Shown: positions 39,301-48,152 of the stretch, piece after piece
Layout of the letters: each line of letters begins with the position of its first letter
Numbering within the stretch: the stretch's first letter is position 1
Origin: Azospirillum sp.
GTDB taxonomy: Bacteria; Pseudomonadota; Alphaproteobacteria; Azospirillales; Azospirillaceae
DNA: 64,000 nt
Direction: 5' to 3'
Assembly (NCBI GenBank): GCA_016124535.1
Contig: WGNK01000004.1
Location: 96,157 to 160,156, forward strand
The notes under the pieces: model-generated
Seen by the model: the letters and a program-made list of their open reading frames with translations, nothing else
What the model was told of the DNA's origin: nothing
The model's database searches: none
Program-made: the position numbers and the translations under genes

Positions 39301-39543
39301 CCGGAGGATCGCGATGCGGCTGCCGTCGGCGACCTTCCACAGCCGCACGGTCTTGTCGTCCGATGCGGTCGCGGCGATGCGGGCGTCGGCGTCGGTCGAC
39401 AGCCGGTTGACCGAGGCGGTGTGCAGCCCGGTCTCGATGCGCAGAAACGGTGTCGTCGGCGGTTCCGCAGCCCGTGTCGGTACGACGGAAGCCAGCAGCA
39501 CGGCCAATCCGGCCAAGCCGGCGCGCAAGCAGGGAACGACCAT
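36388..39543 (-). CDS. Secreted WD40-repeat protein with C-terminal caspase-fold peptidase (C14)
   Basis: 1051 residues. The signal peptide is residues 1-25 (LAGLAVLLASVVPTRAA). A WD40-type propeller follows (e.g. NRLSTDADARIAATASDDKT, LSPDGRSLVTSGD, LSWSPDGRYFAAG, FSPDGAMLAVG), then a linker with two short SRGFARV-like motifs and a Pro/Ala-rich part. The peptidase C14 domain begins at about 804, with catalytic His890 in YLAGHGIA and Cys945 in FLDTCHAGA. It is likely periplasmic. Start ATG 39543 has GGGAGGA upstream. Its neighbours are a glycine-zipper lipoprotein and a second caspase gene. The substrate is unknown. Confidence 0.9.
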   Translation of the reverse strand: MVVPCLRAGLAGLAVLLASVVPTRAAEPPTTPFLRIETGLHTASVNRLSTDADARIAATASDDKTVRLWKVADGSRIAILRVPVEAGSIGALYAVALSPDGRSLVTSGDTGRWDGAPVLYLFNVETQALRARLVVPSQINHLSWSPDGRYFAAGFGGTAGIRIWDAKTGRVVAEDKGYRARTTWIAFDRSGRMATASFDGELRLYDESFKLVAKRKAPSGRLPFSLDFSPDGAMLAVGYADQAKVDVVSGRDLAPRFSPNTSDLRQGNLAAVAWSHDAGALQLLAGGTVLGRDGRVIVRRWVDFGMGPATDIPVTRDSINQILGLPGGGALYASADPSWGRIAEGGVPHYYLGGSIGDFRDIADGRFALSQDGMTVDFGMAKGGRDPYRFDFRSRKFLHDPPPNPAMAGPLVQSARLKLTDWKNSTAPKLGRTKLPLDSTERSLSLAIAPDERSFLLGTDFYLRLYDSRGIELRRVAVPGAVWGVVVSGDGRVAVAALGDGTLRWFGLAPGRELEELTALFPDPDGKRWVSWLPEAFFDHSDLGGKELVGFLLNQGKNRVPDWVDFSQLYRLYYAPELILAKLSGRGIAEIQAHLARIGDVRARLDQRPLPGIELVEYCLPESRGFARVAPGTPSTAPPAPQVQPTTDARGCAPIDVAQASRGLTVVPTEPAAPAAPAGGNAAAFTANLPTGTASIMLTFKVADRGGGIGAVDIFLNDRNISRETVSRGFARVREQAPAAPPAAAPGPAAAGELITRTIPLDAGPNRIFIRAYESSGSVFERSAAIELTAPAQKQQQQVAQTPTRPRLFVLAAGINRYQGDGVPPLRYAVADAKAFVGAIRSRSAPLYGEIFVTELYDEQATPPAIAEGLARLAKESLPDDTALIYLAGHGIANLPQFGIDRYYFVTQNVSSVRSLTTEALPEDRLVELISRIRAKNSFLFLDTCHAGALTNDDAAKIGHEAGRYVLAASASLEEALDSYDGHNGLMAYALVKALEGGADANREGIISNFNVGLFVQEEVAHLADEKRWQQQAVFKISSEGARPFPMAKIR

Positions 39544-39761
39544 CAGCGTTCCTCCCGTGGTCTCGAAGATGTTCGCGCCGGCGACCTCGAGCGTGGGTCG
39601 CCACACGCACCCTGGTCAGCCTACCACAACCGGCGGGGCCGGTGCGGTTGGGCTGTCCCGGCGCCGGCCCGGCGGCCGGTGCCCCGACGCCCCGCGGGCG
39701 GGGCAGAGGAGGGGCCGGCCGGCCGCCAGGTGACGTCAAGCGGCGGCGTCAGGGAGCGTTG

Positions 39762-40589
39762 TCAGCTGATGATGAAGCCCTGGTCGCCGGCCGCGGCGGT
39801 TTCGACGCTTTGCTTGAAGTCGTTCCGCTTGGCCTGATTGGATGCCGTCTGAGTCAGGATTTGCTGCTGCGGCGTCCCGCCGCTCGCTGCCGGTTTGGTC
39901 GGCTTTTTGCCGCCGCCGGATTGCCGCTGCTGACGTTCGGCGATCTGGTTGACCCGCTGGGTCGAGCCCGGATTGACCTGCTCGTTGGCAAATTCGAAAT
40001 TGGTCGAGCGTTTTTCGATGTTCTCGTCGATCGAGCGCGCGATCTCGATATCTTTGACGTAGCGCGCCTTGATCCCGTTCATCCGCGCCTGTGCCGCTTC
40101 CTTGGTGATGGATTTGGCCTTGTAGTCGGCGCGGACCTTGTTGGCCTCGTTCTTGCGGCAGTCGACCAACTGGTTGAAGGCGAGCTGGCTCTTGTCGATC
40201 TGGGCATTCTCAGCCTGCAGATCGGACAGGACCGAGGTGTAGAGGACGGCCTGGTCCTGGGTCTGCTGCTGCTTGTGCTGCCAGTACCCGGTAGCGGCGC
40301 CGGCGACGGCACCGGCCGCGGCGCCGATCGCAGCGCTTTGCCAGTTGCCGCCGATCAACCCGCCCAGGACCGCGCCGCCGATCGCGCCGATCGCGGCCCC
40401 TTTGACCATGTCTTCGGCGAAAAAGTCGCCGGTCGAATCGAGCGCCTTGCGGTAGACATAGCAGACATCGCTGCCGTCATCGGCGCCGATCCGTTCGGAC
40501 TGGGTGGTGCAGCCGGTTACCACCAGACCGCCGATCGCCATTGCGGCGACCGCTGTCCGCAGCCCCCGCCCTCTCATCTGCCTCATCAT
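39762..40589 (-). CDS. Glycine-zipper lipoprotein
   Basis: 275 residues. Signal sequence with lipobox LVVTGC (lipid-anchored Cys27), then a glycine zipper (GAAIGAIGGAVLGGLIGG, SAAIGAAAGAVAGAATG) that could insert in or pack against the outer membrane. A long charged helical region (about 120-225) and a Gln/Thr-rich tail follow. GGAGGGATATCG precedes tandem ATGs at 40589/40586. It lies 218 bases upstream of the WD40-caspase gene on the same strand and is divergent from the second caspase gene, which suggests one functional group. Confidence 0.85.
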   Translation of the reverse strand: MMRQMRGRGLRTAVAAMAIGGLVVTGCTTQSERIGADDGSDVCYVYRKALDSTGDFFAEDMVKGAAIGAIGGAVLGGLIGGNWQSAAIGAAAGAVAGAATGYWQHKQQQTQDQAVLYTSVLSDLQAENAQIDKSQLAFNQLVDCRKNEANKVRADYKAKSITKEAAQARMNGIKARYVKDIEIARSIDENIEKRSTNFEFANEQVNPGSTQRVNQIAERQQRQSGGGKKPTKPAASGGTPQQQILTQTASNQAKRNDFKQSVETAAAGDQGFIIS

Positions 40590-40708
40590 CGATATCCCTC
40601 CAGATTGACCCGAGCCCAGGATCGTCAATCGCTTTTTTTTGTCCCCCAAGGGCGGACAATGGTACTTTGGCCTTGTCCGTCCTGGATAGGGATAATCTGG
40701 CTAAAGTT

Positions 40709-42361
40709 ATGCTGAACGGTACATTTTTCCAGCCAGCCGCCGCGCGCGCGACCGGTTATGCGGTGCGCTGGCTCGTGACCCTTTGCGCCCTGACGCTTCC
40801 CGCCGCCGGCTGGGCCGCGCCCGCCTCGCTGTCGGGCGACCGCGGGGCGATCTATGCCCTGATCGTCGGTGTCGACGACTACCAGCATGTCACGAAGCTG
40901 CAGGGCGCCGTGAACGACGCGCGCGACATTGCCCGCGCGCTGACGGCCGCGGGTGCCAGAGATGTCCGCCTGCTGGTCGATCGGGCGGCCGACCGCGACG
41001 CGATCATTGCCAACTGGCGCGCGCTGATCGCCGAGGCGCCGCCGGGCAGCACCCTGATCTTCACCTATGCCGGCCACGGCAGCCAGTCGGCTGAACTGGT
41101 GCCCGGCTCGGAAAGCGACGGCCTCGACGAGTTCCTGGTCCTGCCCGGTTTCGCCGCCAGCGCGCCAGCGGTCCACCAGCGGCTGATCGACGATGATATT
41201 TTTGGCCTGCTGCGCGAAGCCAGCGGCCACAACGTCATCTTCGTGTCGGATTCCTGTCATTCCGGCACCATGACCCGCGGGCTCGATCCGCGCGCCGAGC
41301 GGCCGAGCGTGCGCGCGACCGCGGTCGGGCCACTGGATCCCGATCCCCTGATCATCCCGGACCCGGCGACCGCGAAGGGCGAGGTCGCCGACCTGCCCAA
41401 TGTCACGTTTTTCGCGGCGGTCGCCGACCAGGAGGAGGCGCCGGAGGTCTCGATCGATGGGGCCAAGCGCGGTGCGCTCAGCTGGGCCTTCGCGCGGGCC
41501 GCCGAAGGCGCCGCTGACGCCAATGGCGACGGCGTCACCACCGCCGAGGAGCTCGAGCGGTTCATCCGCGAAAACGTCCGGATGAAGGTGCGCGGCTTGC
41601 AGCATCCCCAGGTGACCCGCGGCGGTCCGCCCGACGCCGTGGCGCTGCCGGCCGGGCTCGCCCAGGCGCCGACCGCCAGCCCGCCGGCGCCGGTGGCCGA
41701 TGTCGGCTTGCCGCTGCTGGTGATCGATTCCCCCGAGGCCGATCCGGCCTCGCTGGCCGCCGCCCTGACCGGGATTCGCCCGGCCAGCCCCGACACGCCG
41801 GGGCGCTTCACCTGGGACGTGGCCCGCGCTGAACTGCTCGATGACGTGGGCGATGTCGTGGCCGAGGTCCGGACCGGCGACCTCGAGTCGGAACTAAGCC
41901 GCATCCAGGGCGCACTCGACAAATGGGCGGTAGTGCGCCGTCTCGAGACCGAAGCCGCGCGCCGCAGCCTGGAAATCCGGCTCCAGCCGGGCGACCGCCG
42001 GTTTCGCGAGGGCGAAGTCGTGACCCTGGAGGTCGGCGGCAACCGCTTTCCCTATTTCACCCTGTTCAACCTGGCCGCCGACGGCACGATCAACGTCCTC
42101 TACCCGGTGGCGAGCCTGAACGACTCACTGACGATACCGGCGGGCCGGCCCTACACCCTGACCCTCAAGACGACGCCGCCCTTCGGGGCCGATCACTTTA
42201 TCGCGATCGCCAGCGAGCGCCCTCTGCCGGGTCTGCACACCGCGCTCGGGGAGCTGGACGGCCGCCAGGAGGCGGCTCAAATTACCGTAATTCTTGAGCA
42301 AAATCTGAAGAATACGGCCTATCAACTTGGTATTCACGGGGTCTTTAGCGGGCCGGACTGA
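40709..42361 (+). CDS. Secreted caspase-family peptidase with EF-hand-like loop and DUF4384-like C-terminus
   Basis: 550 residues. Hydrophobic signal about 18-36 ending AAGWAAPAS. C14 domain about 46-290 with catalytic His123 (TYAGHGSQS) and Cys183 (VSDSCHSGTM), metacaspase type. Within it a calcium-binding-like loop DANGDGVTTAEE sits at 270-281, notable because metacaspases are often calcium dependent. The C-terminal beta-rich region (about 440-545: VTLEVGGNRFPYFTLFNLAADG, FGADHFIAIASERPL) resembles the DUF4384 domain often attached to such peptidases. Divergent from the lipoprotein/WD40-caspase pair with 119 bases between. Confidence 0.9.
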   Translation: MLNGTFFQPAAARATGYAVRWLVTLCALTLPAAGWAAPASLSGDRGAIYALIVGVDDYQHVTKLQGAVNDARDIARALTAAGARDVRLLVDRAADRDAIIANWRALIAEAPPGSTLIFTYAGHGSQSAELVPGSESDGLDEFLVLPGFAASAPAVHQRLIDDDIFGLLREASGHNVIFVSDSCHSGTMTRGLDPRAERPSVRATAVGPLDPDPLIIPDPATAKGEVADLPNVTFFAAVADQEEAPEVSIDGAKRGALSWAFARAAEGAADANGDGVTTAEELERFIRENVRMKVRGLQHPQVTRGGPPDAVALPAGLAQAPTASPPAPVADVGLPLLVIDSPEADPASLAAALTGIRPASPDTPGRFTWDVARAELLDDVGDVVAEVRTGDLESELSRIQGALDKWAVVRRLETEAARRSLEIRLQPGDRRFREGEVVTLEVGGNRFPYFTLFNLAADGTINVLYPVASLNDSLTIPAGRPYTLTLKTTPPFGADHFIAIASERPLPGLHTALGELDGRQEAAQITVILEQNLKNTAYQLGIHGVFSGPD

Positions 42362-42495
42362 CCGCCTGACGGTCGCTCAGAAATATTTTCAGGTATCACT
42401 GGCTTTTTGGTGATGGTAAAATAATGCTTGACCGGGACTGAAACTATTCTAACATAAAGTTTATGAATCATTACCCCAGACCGGGGGGCGCCAGA

Positions 42496-43179
42496 ATGGC
42501 CAGTTTGAAGTCGGTCAATGACGGAATGAGCGTGGTTTCGCCGCTGCCGACCCGGCTCGGTGAGGCTGCCGCCACCGATCAGAGACAATCGCGTGGTGGC
42601 GGCACCGAAAGGCGTACCCGCGAATATCCCAATCCCGAGCGACGCAGTATCTACGATCTGCTGTTCTATGAGGTTGATAGCCTCGAGGACGTTGAACGCC
42701 CGGTCCGGGACCAGCTCAAAGAAAGCATCCGCAGCTTCTTTCGTGAAAAGCGGCGGGATCAGGACAGAAGCCGCGAAGACAAGCGGCGGGCGCAGGACGA
42801 CTCCCGTCGCCGCGAGCACGAGGCCCGTCGCAGCCAGGACCCGCTGACGCGGCACCGGCCGGTCGCCGAGGACGTAGCCGATCGGCCCAAAGACGTCGAA
42901 GACCTGCGGGTGATTGATTTTCCCGCCGACGACGCCTTCGACCAGGTGGTGGTGCCGGACGAGCATACCTTCCAGCACGGCCAGATTATGGAGCTGTCCT
43001 TGCCCGGCCGCAGCGCCGCGGAAAAGGAACGCATCCTGGAAGGCCTGCGCATCGTCAACCAGCTCAATTCCTGCCTGGCGATCAATACTGAGCCGGCACG
43101 CCGGGTTTCTCTTTATCTGCGCGCCCTGCTCATCCTCAACGCCACGCACCATCGCCCGCAAATGATTATCGAGGTCTGA
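42496..43179 (+). CDS. Hypothetical protein, strongly charged middle region
   Basis: 227 residues from ATG 42496 (GGGGGG upstream); ATG 42463 would add 11. The middle third is an Arg/Asp/Glu-rich helix (SFFREKRRDQDRSREDKRRA) likely to be an extended coiled coil. The C-terminal part is globular with PGRSAAEKERILEGLRIVNQ. Family not recognised. It follows the second caspase gene by about 135 AT-rich bases with a small hairpin, so it may have its own promoter. Confidence 0.7.
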   Translation: MASLKSVNDGMSVVSPLPTRLGEAAATDQRQSRGGGTERRTREYPNPERRSIYDLLFYEVDSLEDVERPVRDQLKESIRSFFREKRRDQDRSREDKRRAQDDSRRREHEARRSQDPLTRHRPVAEDVADRPKDVEDLRVIDFPADDAFDQVVVPDEHTFQHGQIMELSLPGRSAAEKERILEGLRIVNQLNSCLAINTEPARRVSLYLRALLILNATHHRPQMIIEV

Positions 43180-43302
43180 ACCCGGCAGACCGGGGCCGGG
43201 GTGCCACGGGTCCGCCGCCCGTGTGGCGCTTGATTTCAGGATGGCTTTGCGGTTGGCTGGCGGCGCATTGCTTCCGTACCGCCGTTCTGCCGAGACTGTC
43301 CC

Positions 43303-43977
43303 ATGAAAACACCCCCTGTGATCGCGATCGATGGGCCTTCGGCCAGCGGCAAGGGCACGCTGGCGCGTCGCTTGGCGCGCCACTTCGGCTTTGCTTACTT
43401 GGACACCGGGCTGCTGTATCGGGCGGTCGGGCTGGCGGTGTTGAGGCAGGGCGGCGACCCCGGCGATGCCGACCAGGCGGCCGCGGCGGCGGTGGCGTTG
43501 ACCCCGGCGAATGCGGGTGCGCTCGATGACCCGGCACTGCGCGGCGATCAGGCGGCCCAGGCAGCCTCCAGGGTTGCGGCGGTTCCGGCGGTGCGTGCCG
43601 CCCTCAAGGCGTTTCAGCAGAGTTTTGCGGCGGCGCCGCCCGCCGGCGCCGGCGGTGCGGTGCTCGACGGCCGCGATATCGGCACGGTGATTTGTCCCGG
43701 CGCCGACGCCAAGCTGTTCGTCACCGCCAGTCTGGCGGTCCGCACGCAGCGCCGGCTCGACGAATTGCGCGGACGCGGCGTTGCCGTCGAACCGGCCGCG
43801 GTGCTGGCCGATATGACCGAACGTGACGCCCGCGACAGCCAGCGCTCGGTCGCGCCGCTGGTTGCCGCCGCCGACGCCGTCGTGCTCGATACCTCGATGC
43901 TCGATGCCGAGCAGGCGTTTGCCGCGGCGCTCGACCAGTTGTCCCGGCGGTTCGGGCTGGCCGCCGGACCGGCTTGA
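43303..43977 (+). CDS. cmk: Cytidylate kinase
   Basis: 224 residues. P-loop [29 protein letters not shown], and [23 protein letters not shown] with the conserved DGRDIGT, then [14 protein letters not shown]. Phosphorylates CMP/dCMP. In many proteobacteria cmk neighbours rpsA or aroA; here it neighbours a GNAT gene instead. Confidence 0.96.
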   Translation: MKTPPVIAIDGPSASGKGTLARRLARHFGFAYLDTGLLYRAVGLAVLRQGGDPGDADQAAAAAVALTPANAGALDDPALRGDQAAQAASRVAAVPAVRAALKAFQQSFAAAPPAGAGGAVLDGRDIGTVICPGADAKLFVTASLAVRTQRRLDELRGRGVAVEPAAVLADMTERDARDSQRSVAPLVAAADAVVLDTSMLDAEQAFAAALDQLSRRFGLAAGPA

Positions 43978-44020
43978 GCCGGACGGCGGCGGGCAGGGCA
44001 GGGGGCACGGGAGACGGCCT

Positions 44021-44605
44021 ATGCGAATCGAACGCCTGACCGGGGACGCGCTGCGTCAGCGACTGGACGATTTGGCCCGACTCAGGGTCACGGTGTTTCG
44101 CGACTGGCCCTACCTCTATGACGGTTCGCTGGACTATGAGGCACGCTACCTCGAAACCTTGGGCACGACCGAGGGCAGCGTCATCGTCGGCGCCTTTGCC
44201 GAGGATCGCCTGGTCGGTGCTGCGACCGGTCTGCCCTTGTCGGCCGAGCCGGCCGATCTGACCGATCCGTTCCGGCATCATGGCTTGGCAGTCGAACGCT
44301 ATTTTTATTTCGGCGAGTCCGTCTTGCTGAAGCCCTGGCGCGGGCGCGGCATCGGGGTCGGTTTTTTCGAGCACCGCGAAGCCCACGCCCGCGCCCTGGG
44401 TGGCTTTGCCGCGACGTGCTTTTGCGGTGTGGTCCGGCCGGCCGAGGATCCGCGACGGCCGGCCGGATACCTGGCGCTCGACGATTTCTGGCGCCGCCGC
44501 GGCTATTCGCCGATGCCGGGGGTGACCGGCACGATTTCCTGGCGGGAGATCGGCGAGGCCACCGAAACCGCCAAGCCGATGGCGTTCTGGTCGAAACCGT
44601 TGTAG
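44021..44605 (+). CDS. GNAT-family N-acetyltransferase
   Basis: 194 residues. The acetyl-CoA loop is LKPWRGRGIGVGFFEHRE (RGRGIG). The catalytic domain occupies about residues 1-150. The C-terminal part (YLALDDFWRRRGYSPMPG) is typical of small-molecule acetyltransferases. Substrate unknown. It begins 43 bases after cmk in the same direction, with GGGAGACGGCCT before the ATG. Confidence 0.85.
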   Translation: MRIERLTGDALRQRLDDLARLRVTVFRDWPYLYDGSLDYEARYLETLGTTEGSVIVGAFAEDRLVGAATGLPLSAEPADLTDPFRHHGLAVERYFYFGESVLLKPWRGRGIGVGFFEHREAHARALGGFAATCFCGVVRPAEDPRRPAGYLALDDFWRRRGYSPMPGVTGTISWREIGEATETAKPMAFWSKPL

Positions 44606-44742
44606 CGCCGGCCGACAGACGCCAAATCGGCGCGCCAAAAAACCAACCCAAAAAAACGAACGTTGCCGGTGCCGCGACCGGCACCTATGATGCGCGCCGC
44701 TCGAAGTCGGGTTCGATCCCTCCCCATCATTGCGTCGAGATC

Positions 44743-46620
44743 ATGCTTCAAGTCATTCGCGGCACCGTTGGCTCCTGGATCGTCAAGGGGCTATTCGTCA
44801 TTCTGATCGTCAGTTTCGGCGTTTGGGGTATCGGCGACATCTTCCGCGGCCATGGGCCGTCCGACACCGTTGCCCAGATCGGTCCGATCAAGATCAGCGG
44901 CGGCCAGCTCGACCAGGAATTCCGGCAGCAGATCAACCGCATGCGCCAGGCGTTCGGCGGCCAGTTCGACGCCGAGCAGGCGCGGGCGCTGGGATTGCTC
45001 GACCAGACGCTGCAGCAGATGGTGCAGCGCGACCTGCTTGACCTCGCGGCTGCCGATGCCGGTCTGCGGGTCAGCAACGAGATGATTCAGCGGCGCATTC
45101 AAGAGCAGCCCGGTTTCCGCGATGCCTTCGGCAAATTCTCGCCGGAGGTGTTTCGCCAGGTGCTGGCGGCCAATGGGCTTGCCGAGGCAAGCTTCGTCGA
45201 AACCATGCGCCATGACATCGCGCGCGAGGCCCTGGTCGGTGCCGTCGTCGCCGGCGCCGATGCGCCGAGCCGGATGGTCGAGGATCTCTATCGTTACCGC
45301 AATGAGAAGCGGGTCGCCGAGACCCTCACCCTTGCCGCAGCGGGCCTGACCGGCATCCCGACGCCCGACGAGGCAACTCTCCAGGGCTATCACGACGACC
45401 ACACCGTACAATTCACCGCGCCGGAATATCGGACGCTGACCGTTGCTTTGCTGACGGTCGCCGACCTGGCCAAGAAAGTCGACCTTACCGACGACGAGAT
45501 TCGGGCCGCCTACGAGGCCCGTGCCGACGAATTCATCGAGCCGGAGAAGCGCACCATCGTCCAGGTGGTGTTCGACGACCAGGCCAAGGCCGCGGCCTTG
45601 GCCAAATCGGCCCGCGACGGCGGTGGCCTGGTGGAGGCGGCGAAGAGCGAAAAGCTTGACCCGGTCACGCTGGACAGCGTGTCCCGTGAGGATTTGGCCG
45701 AGCTCGGCGATGTCGCGTTCGGATTGACCCCGGGCCAGATCAGCGACCCGGTCGAGACGCCGCTGGGCTGGCATGTGCTGAGCGTGAGCGCGATCAAACC
45801 GGGCAGCGCGCGGACGCTGGCCGAGGTCCGGGACCAGGTCGCTGCCGACCTGCGCCGCGAGAAGGCGACCGATCGGCTCTATGAAACGTCGAACCAGCTC
45901 GATGATGCGATCGCCGGCGGGGCGACCCTGGAGGAGGCGGCTGCCACGCTCGGCGTCGGCCTGATCAAGGTGACGAATGTCGATGCTGCGGGCAAGCGTA
46001 CGGACGGCAGCGCCTATGAAGGGGTTGCGGATCTCGCCGAAATTCTGCCGATCGCCTTCAACTTGGCCGACCGCGGCCGCAGCCAGATTACCGAGACCAA
46101 GAGCGGTAGCTATTTCGTGGCGCGGGTCGACGAGACCACGCCGGCGCGGCTGAAGCCGCTTGCCGAGGTCCACGCCCAGGTGCTGGACGGGTGGCAGGCT
46201 GAGCAGCGGACCAAACTCGCGGAAACCAAGGCCAAGGAGATCGCCGAGCAGCTCAAGGCCGGCCATCCCGCGGCAGAGGTTGCCAGCGCGGCCGGGGCCG
46301 TGGCCGGTGTGACCGAACCGCTGCTGCGGACTCCCTCCTCCGGCGGGCCGCTGCCGGCCGATCTGGTGACCAGGCTCTTTACCCTGACCGTCGGCGGGGT
46401 GGCCAGCGCCGCCACCGCCGAAGGGCAGGTGGTCGCCCGGCTGAAGGAGATTGTTCCGGCCGATCCGACCGCCCAGGGGGCGGCGCTGGATCCGGTCAAG
46501 CGGGCCGTGGTTCAGTCGGTCGCCAGCGATCTCGGCGCACAGTTCGTCGACGGTCTGCGCCAGCGTTATCCGGTGTGGATCGATCAGGCGCGGCTGCAGG
46601 CGCTGTTTTCCTCGAACTGA
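44743..46620 (+). CDS. PpiD-like periplasmic foldase (SurA N-terminal domain, parvulin PPIase)
   Basis: 625 residues. Short cytoplasmic start, then a single N-terminal TM anchor (residues about 12-31), then a SurA_N-type chaperone region. A parvulin-like rotamase part lies around residues 255-360 (KRTIVQVVFDDQAKAAALAK, LGDVAFGLTPGQISDPVETPLGWHVLSV). A long helical C-terminus follows. Helps fold newly exported outer-membrane and periplasmic proteins. It precedes trpE by 20 bases, an order seen in several alphaproteobacteria. Confidence 0.9.
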   Translation: MLQVIRGTVGSWIVKGLFVILIVSFGVWGIGDIFRGHGPSDTVAQIGPIKISGGQLDQEFRQQINRMRQAFGGQFDAEQARALGLLDQTLQQMVQRDLLDLAAADAGLRVSNEMIQRRIQEQPGFRDAFGKFSPEVFRQVLAANGLAEASFVETMRHDIAREALVGAVVAGADAPSRMVEDLYRYRNEKRVAETLTLAAAGLTGIPTPDEATLQGYHDDHTVQFTAPEYRTLTVALLTVADLAKKVDLTDDEIRAAYEARADEFIEPEKRTIVQVVFDDQAKAAALAKSARDGGGLVEAAKSEKLDPVTLDSVSREDLAELGDVAFGLTPGQISDPVETPLGWHVLSVSAIKPGSARTLAEVRDQVAADLRREKATDRLYETSNQLDDAIAGGATLEEAAATLGVGLIKVTNVDAAGKRTDGSAYEGVADLAEILPIAFNLADRGRSQITETKSGSYFVARVDETTPARLKPLAEVHAQVLDGWQAEQRTKLAETKAKEIAEQLKAGHPAAEVASAAGAVAGVTEPLLRTPSSGGPLPADLVTRLFTLTVGGVASAATAEGQVVARLKEIVPADPTAQGAALDPVKRAVVQSVASDLGAQFVDGLRQRYPVWIDQARLQALFSSN

Positions 46621-46640
46621 GTCACCTCTCGGAGGCTTCC

Positions 46641-48152
46641 TTGAACGTCCTGCCCGATTTCGCCGGCTTTGAGAGCGCTTACCGGGCCGGGCGTCCGCAG
46701 GTGGTGTGGACCACGCTGGTCAGCGACCTTGAGACCCCGGTCTCGGCGATGCTGAAACTGGCCGATGAGCGGCCGATGAGCTTTCTGCTGGAATCGGTCG
46801 AGGGCGGCTCGATTCGCGGACGCTATTCGGTGATCGGCATGAAGCCGGACCTGATCTGGCGCAGCCGCGGTGGCCAGGCCGAGATCAACCGGCAGGCGCG
46901 CTATGACCTCGATGGCTTCGTCGCCTGTGCCGAGCCGCCGCTGGCGGCGCTGGAGGCGTTGCTTCAGGAGTGCAGAATCGAACTGCCGGGGCAATTGCCG
47001 CCGATGGCCGCCGGCTTGTTCGGCTATCTCGGCTACGACATGGTCCGGCTGATGGAGCGGCTGCCGGACGACAATCCCGACCAGCTGGGCATCCCCGACG
47101 CCATTCTGATCCGCCCGACCGTAATGGCGATCTTCGACAGCATTCTGAACGATGTGACCGTGGTCACGCCGGTGTGGCCGGAGGAGGGCGTCAGCGCCGC
47201 CGGCGCCTATGCCTTCGCCCGCGAGCGCCTGGCCGATGTCCTGGCCGATCTCGAGCGCAGCCTGCCCTATCGTCGCGCCACGCCGGCCGACCTGCCGGAG
47301 GCGCTGCCGCCGCCACGCTCCAATACCACGCGCGCGGAATATCACGCCATGGTTGAGCGGGCCAAGGAGTATATCCGCGCCGGCGATATTTTCCAGGTGG
47401 TGCCGTCCCAGCGCTTTTCCCTGCCGTTCCGTTTGCCGCCGTTTGCCCTCTATCGGGCGCTGCGCCGGTTGAACCCCTCGCCCTTCCTGTTTCACCTCAA
47501 CCTCGGCGACTTCGCAATCGTCGGCTCCAGCCCGGAAATTCTGGTCCGGCTGCGCGACGGCCGGGTCACGATTCGGCCGATCGCCGGTACCCGCCGCCGT
47601 GGCCATGATGTCGTCGAGGATCGCGCGCTCGCTGCCGATCTGTTGGGCGACCCCAAAGAGCTGGCCGAGCACCTGATGCTGCTCGATCTCGGACGCAATG
47701 ATGTCGGCCGGGTCGCGCGCGTCGGGTCCGTCGCCGTGACGCAGAAGATGGTTGTGGAGTACTATTCCCACGTCATGCATATCGTTTCGAATGTCGAAGG
47801 CGAATTCGACCCGGCGCTGTCGGCGCTCGACGCCTTGGTTGCCGGGTTTCCCGCCGGCACGGTTTCAGGCGCACCCAAAGTGCGCGCGATGGAAATCATC
47901 GACGAGCTGGAGAAGTCCCGGCGCGGCGTCTATGCTGGCGCGGTCGGTTATTTTGCGGCCAATGGCACACTGGACACCTGCATCGCGTTGCGGACCGCGG
48001 TGATCAAGGACGGTGTGATGTATGTCCAGGCTGGCGGCGGCGTCGTCGCCGACAGCGATCCCGAGGCGGAATACCAGGAAAGCATGAACAAGGCCAAAGC
48101 ACTGATCCGGGCTGCCGAGGAAGCGGTTCGCTTCGCCGCGGGGCGGTCATGA
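46641..48152 (+). CDS. trpE: Anthranilate synthase component I
   Basis: 503 residues. TTG start at 46641 supported by CGGAGG ten bases upstream. Chorismate-binding motifs: SPFLFHLNLGDFAIVGSSPE, IRPIAGTRRRG, LGRNDVGRVA, MHIVSNVEGEF, FPAGTVSGAPKVRAMEIID, YAGAVGYF. Converts chorismate and glutamine-derived ammonia to anthranilate with TrpG. trpG/trpD are not next to it; the next gene overlaps its stop by four bases and is unrelated. Confidence 0.95.
   Translation: MNVLPDFAGFESAYRAGRPQVVWTTLVSDLETPVSAMLKLADERPMSFLLESVEGGSIRGRYSVIGMKPDLIWRSRGGQAEINRQARYDLDGFVACAEPPLAALEALLQECRIELPGQLPPMAAGLFGYLGYDMVRLMERLPDDNPDQLGIPDAILIRPTVMAIFDSILNDVTVVTPVWPEEGVSAAGAYAFARERLADVLADLERSLPYRRATPADLPEALPPPRSNTTRAEYHAMVERAKEYIRAGDIFQVVPSQRFSLPFRLPPFALYRALRRLNPSPFLFHLNLGDFAIVGSSPEILVRLRDGRVTIRPIAGTRRRGHDVVEDRALAADLLGDPKELAEHLMLLDLGRNDVGRVARVGSVAVTQKMVVEYYSHVMHIVSNVEGEFDPALSALDALVAGFPAGTVSGAPKVRAMEIIDELEKSRRGVYAGAVGYFAANGTLDTCIALRTAVIKDGVMYVQAGGGVVADSDPEAEYQESMNKAKALIRAAEEAVRFAAGRS

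Noticed and set aside
44690..44735. tRNA-like sequence GGGTTCGATCCC before the PpiD-like gene
   Set aside because: It resembles a T-loop, but the flanking bases do not pair into a T-stem and no anticodon or acceptor arm can be folded.
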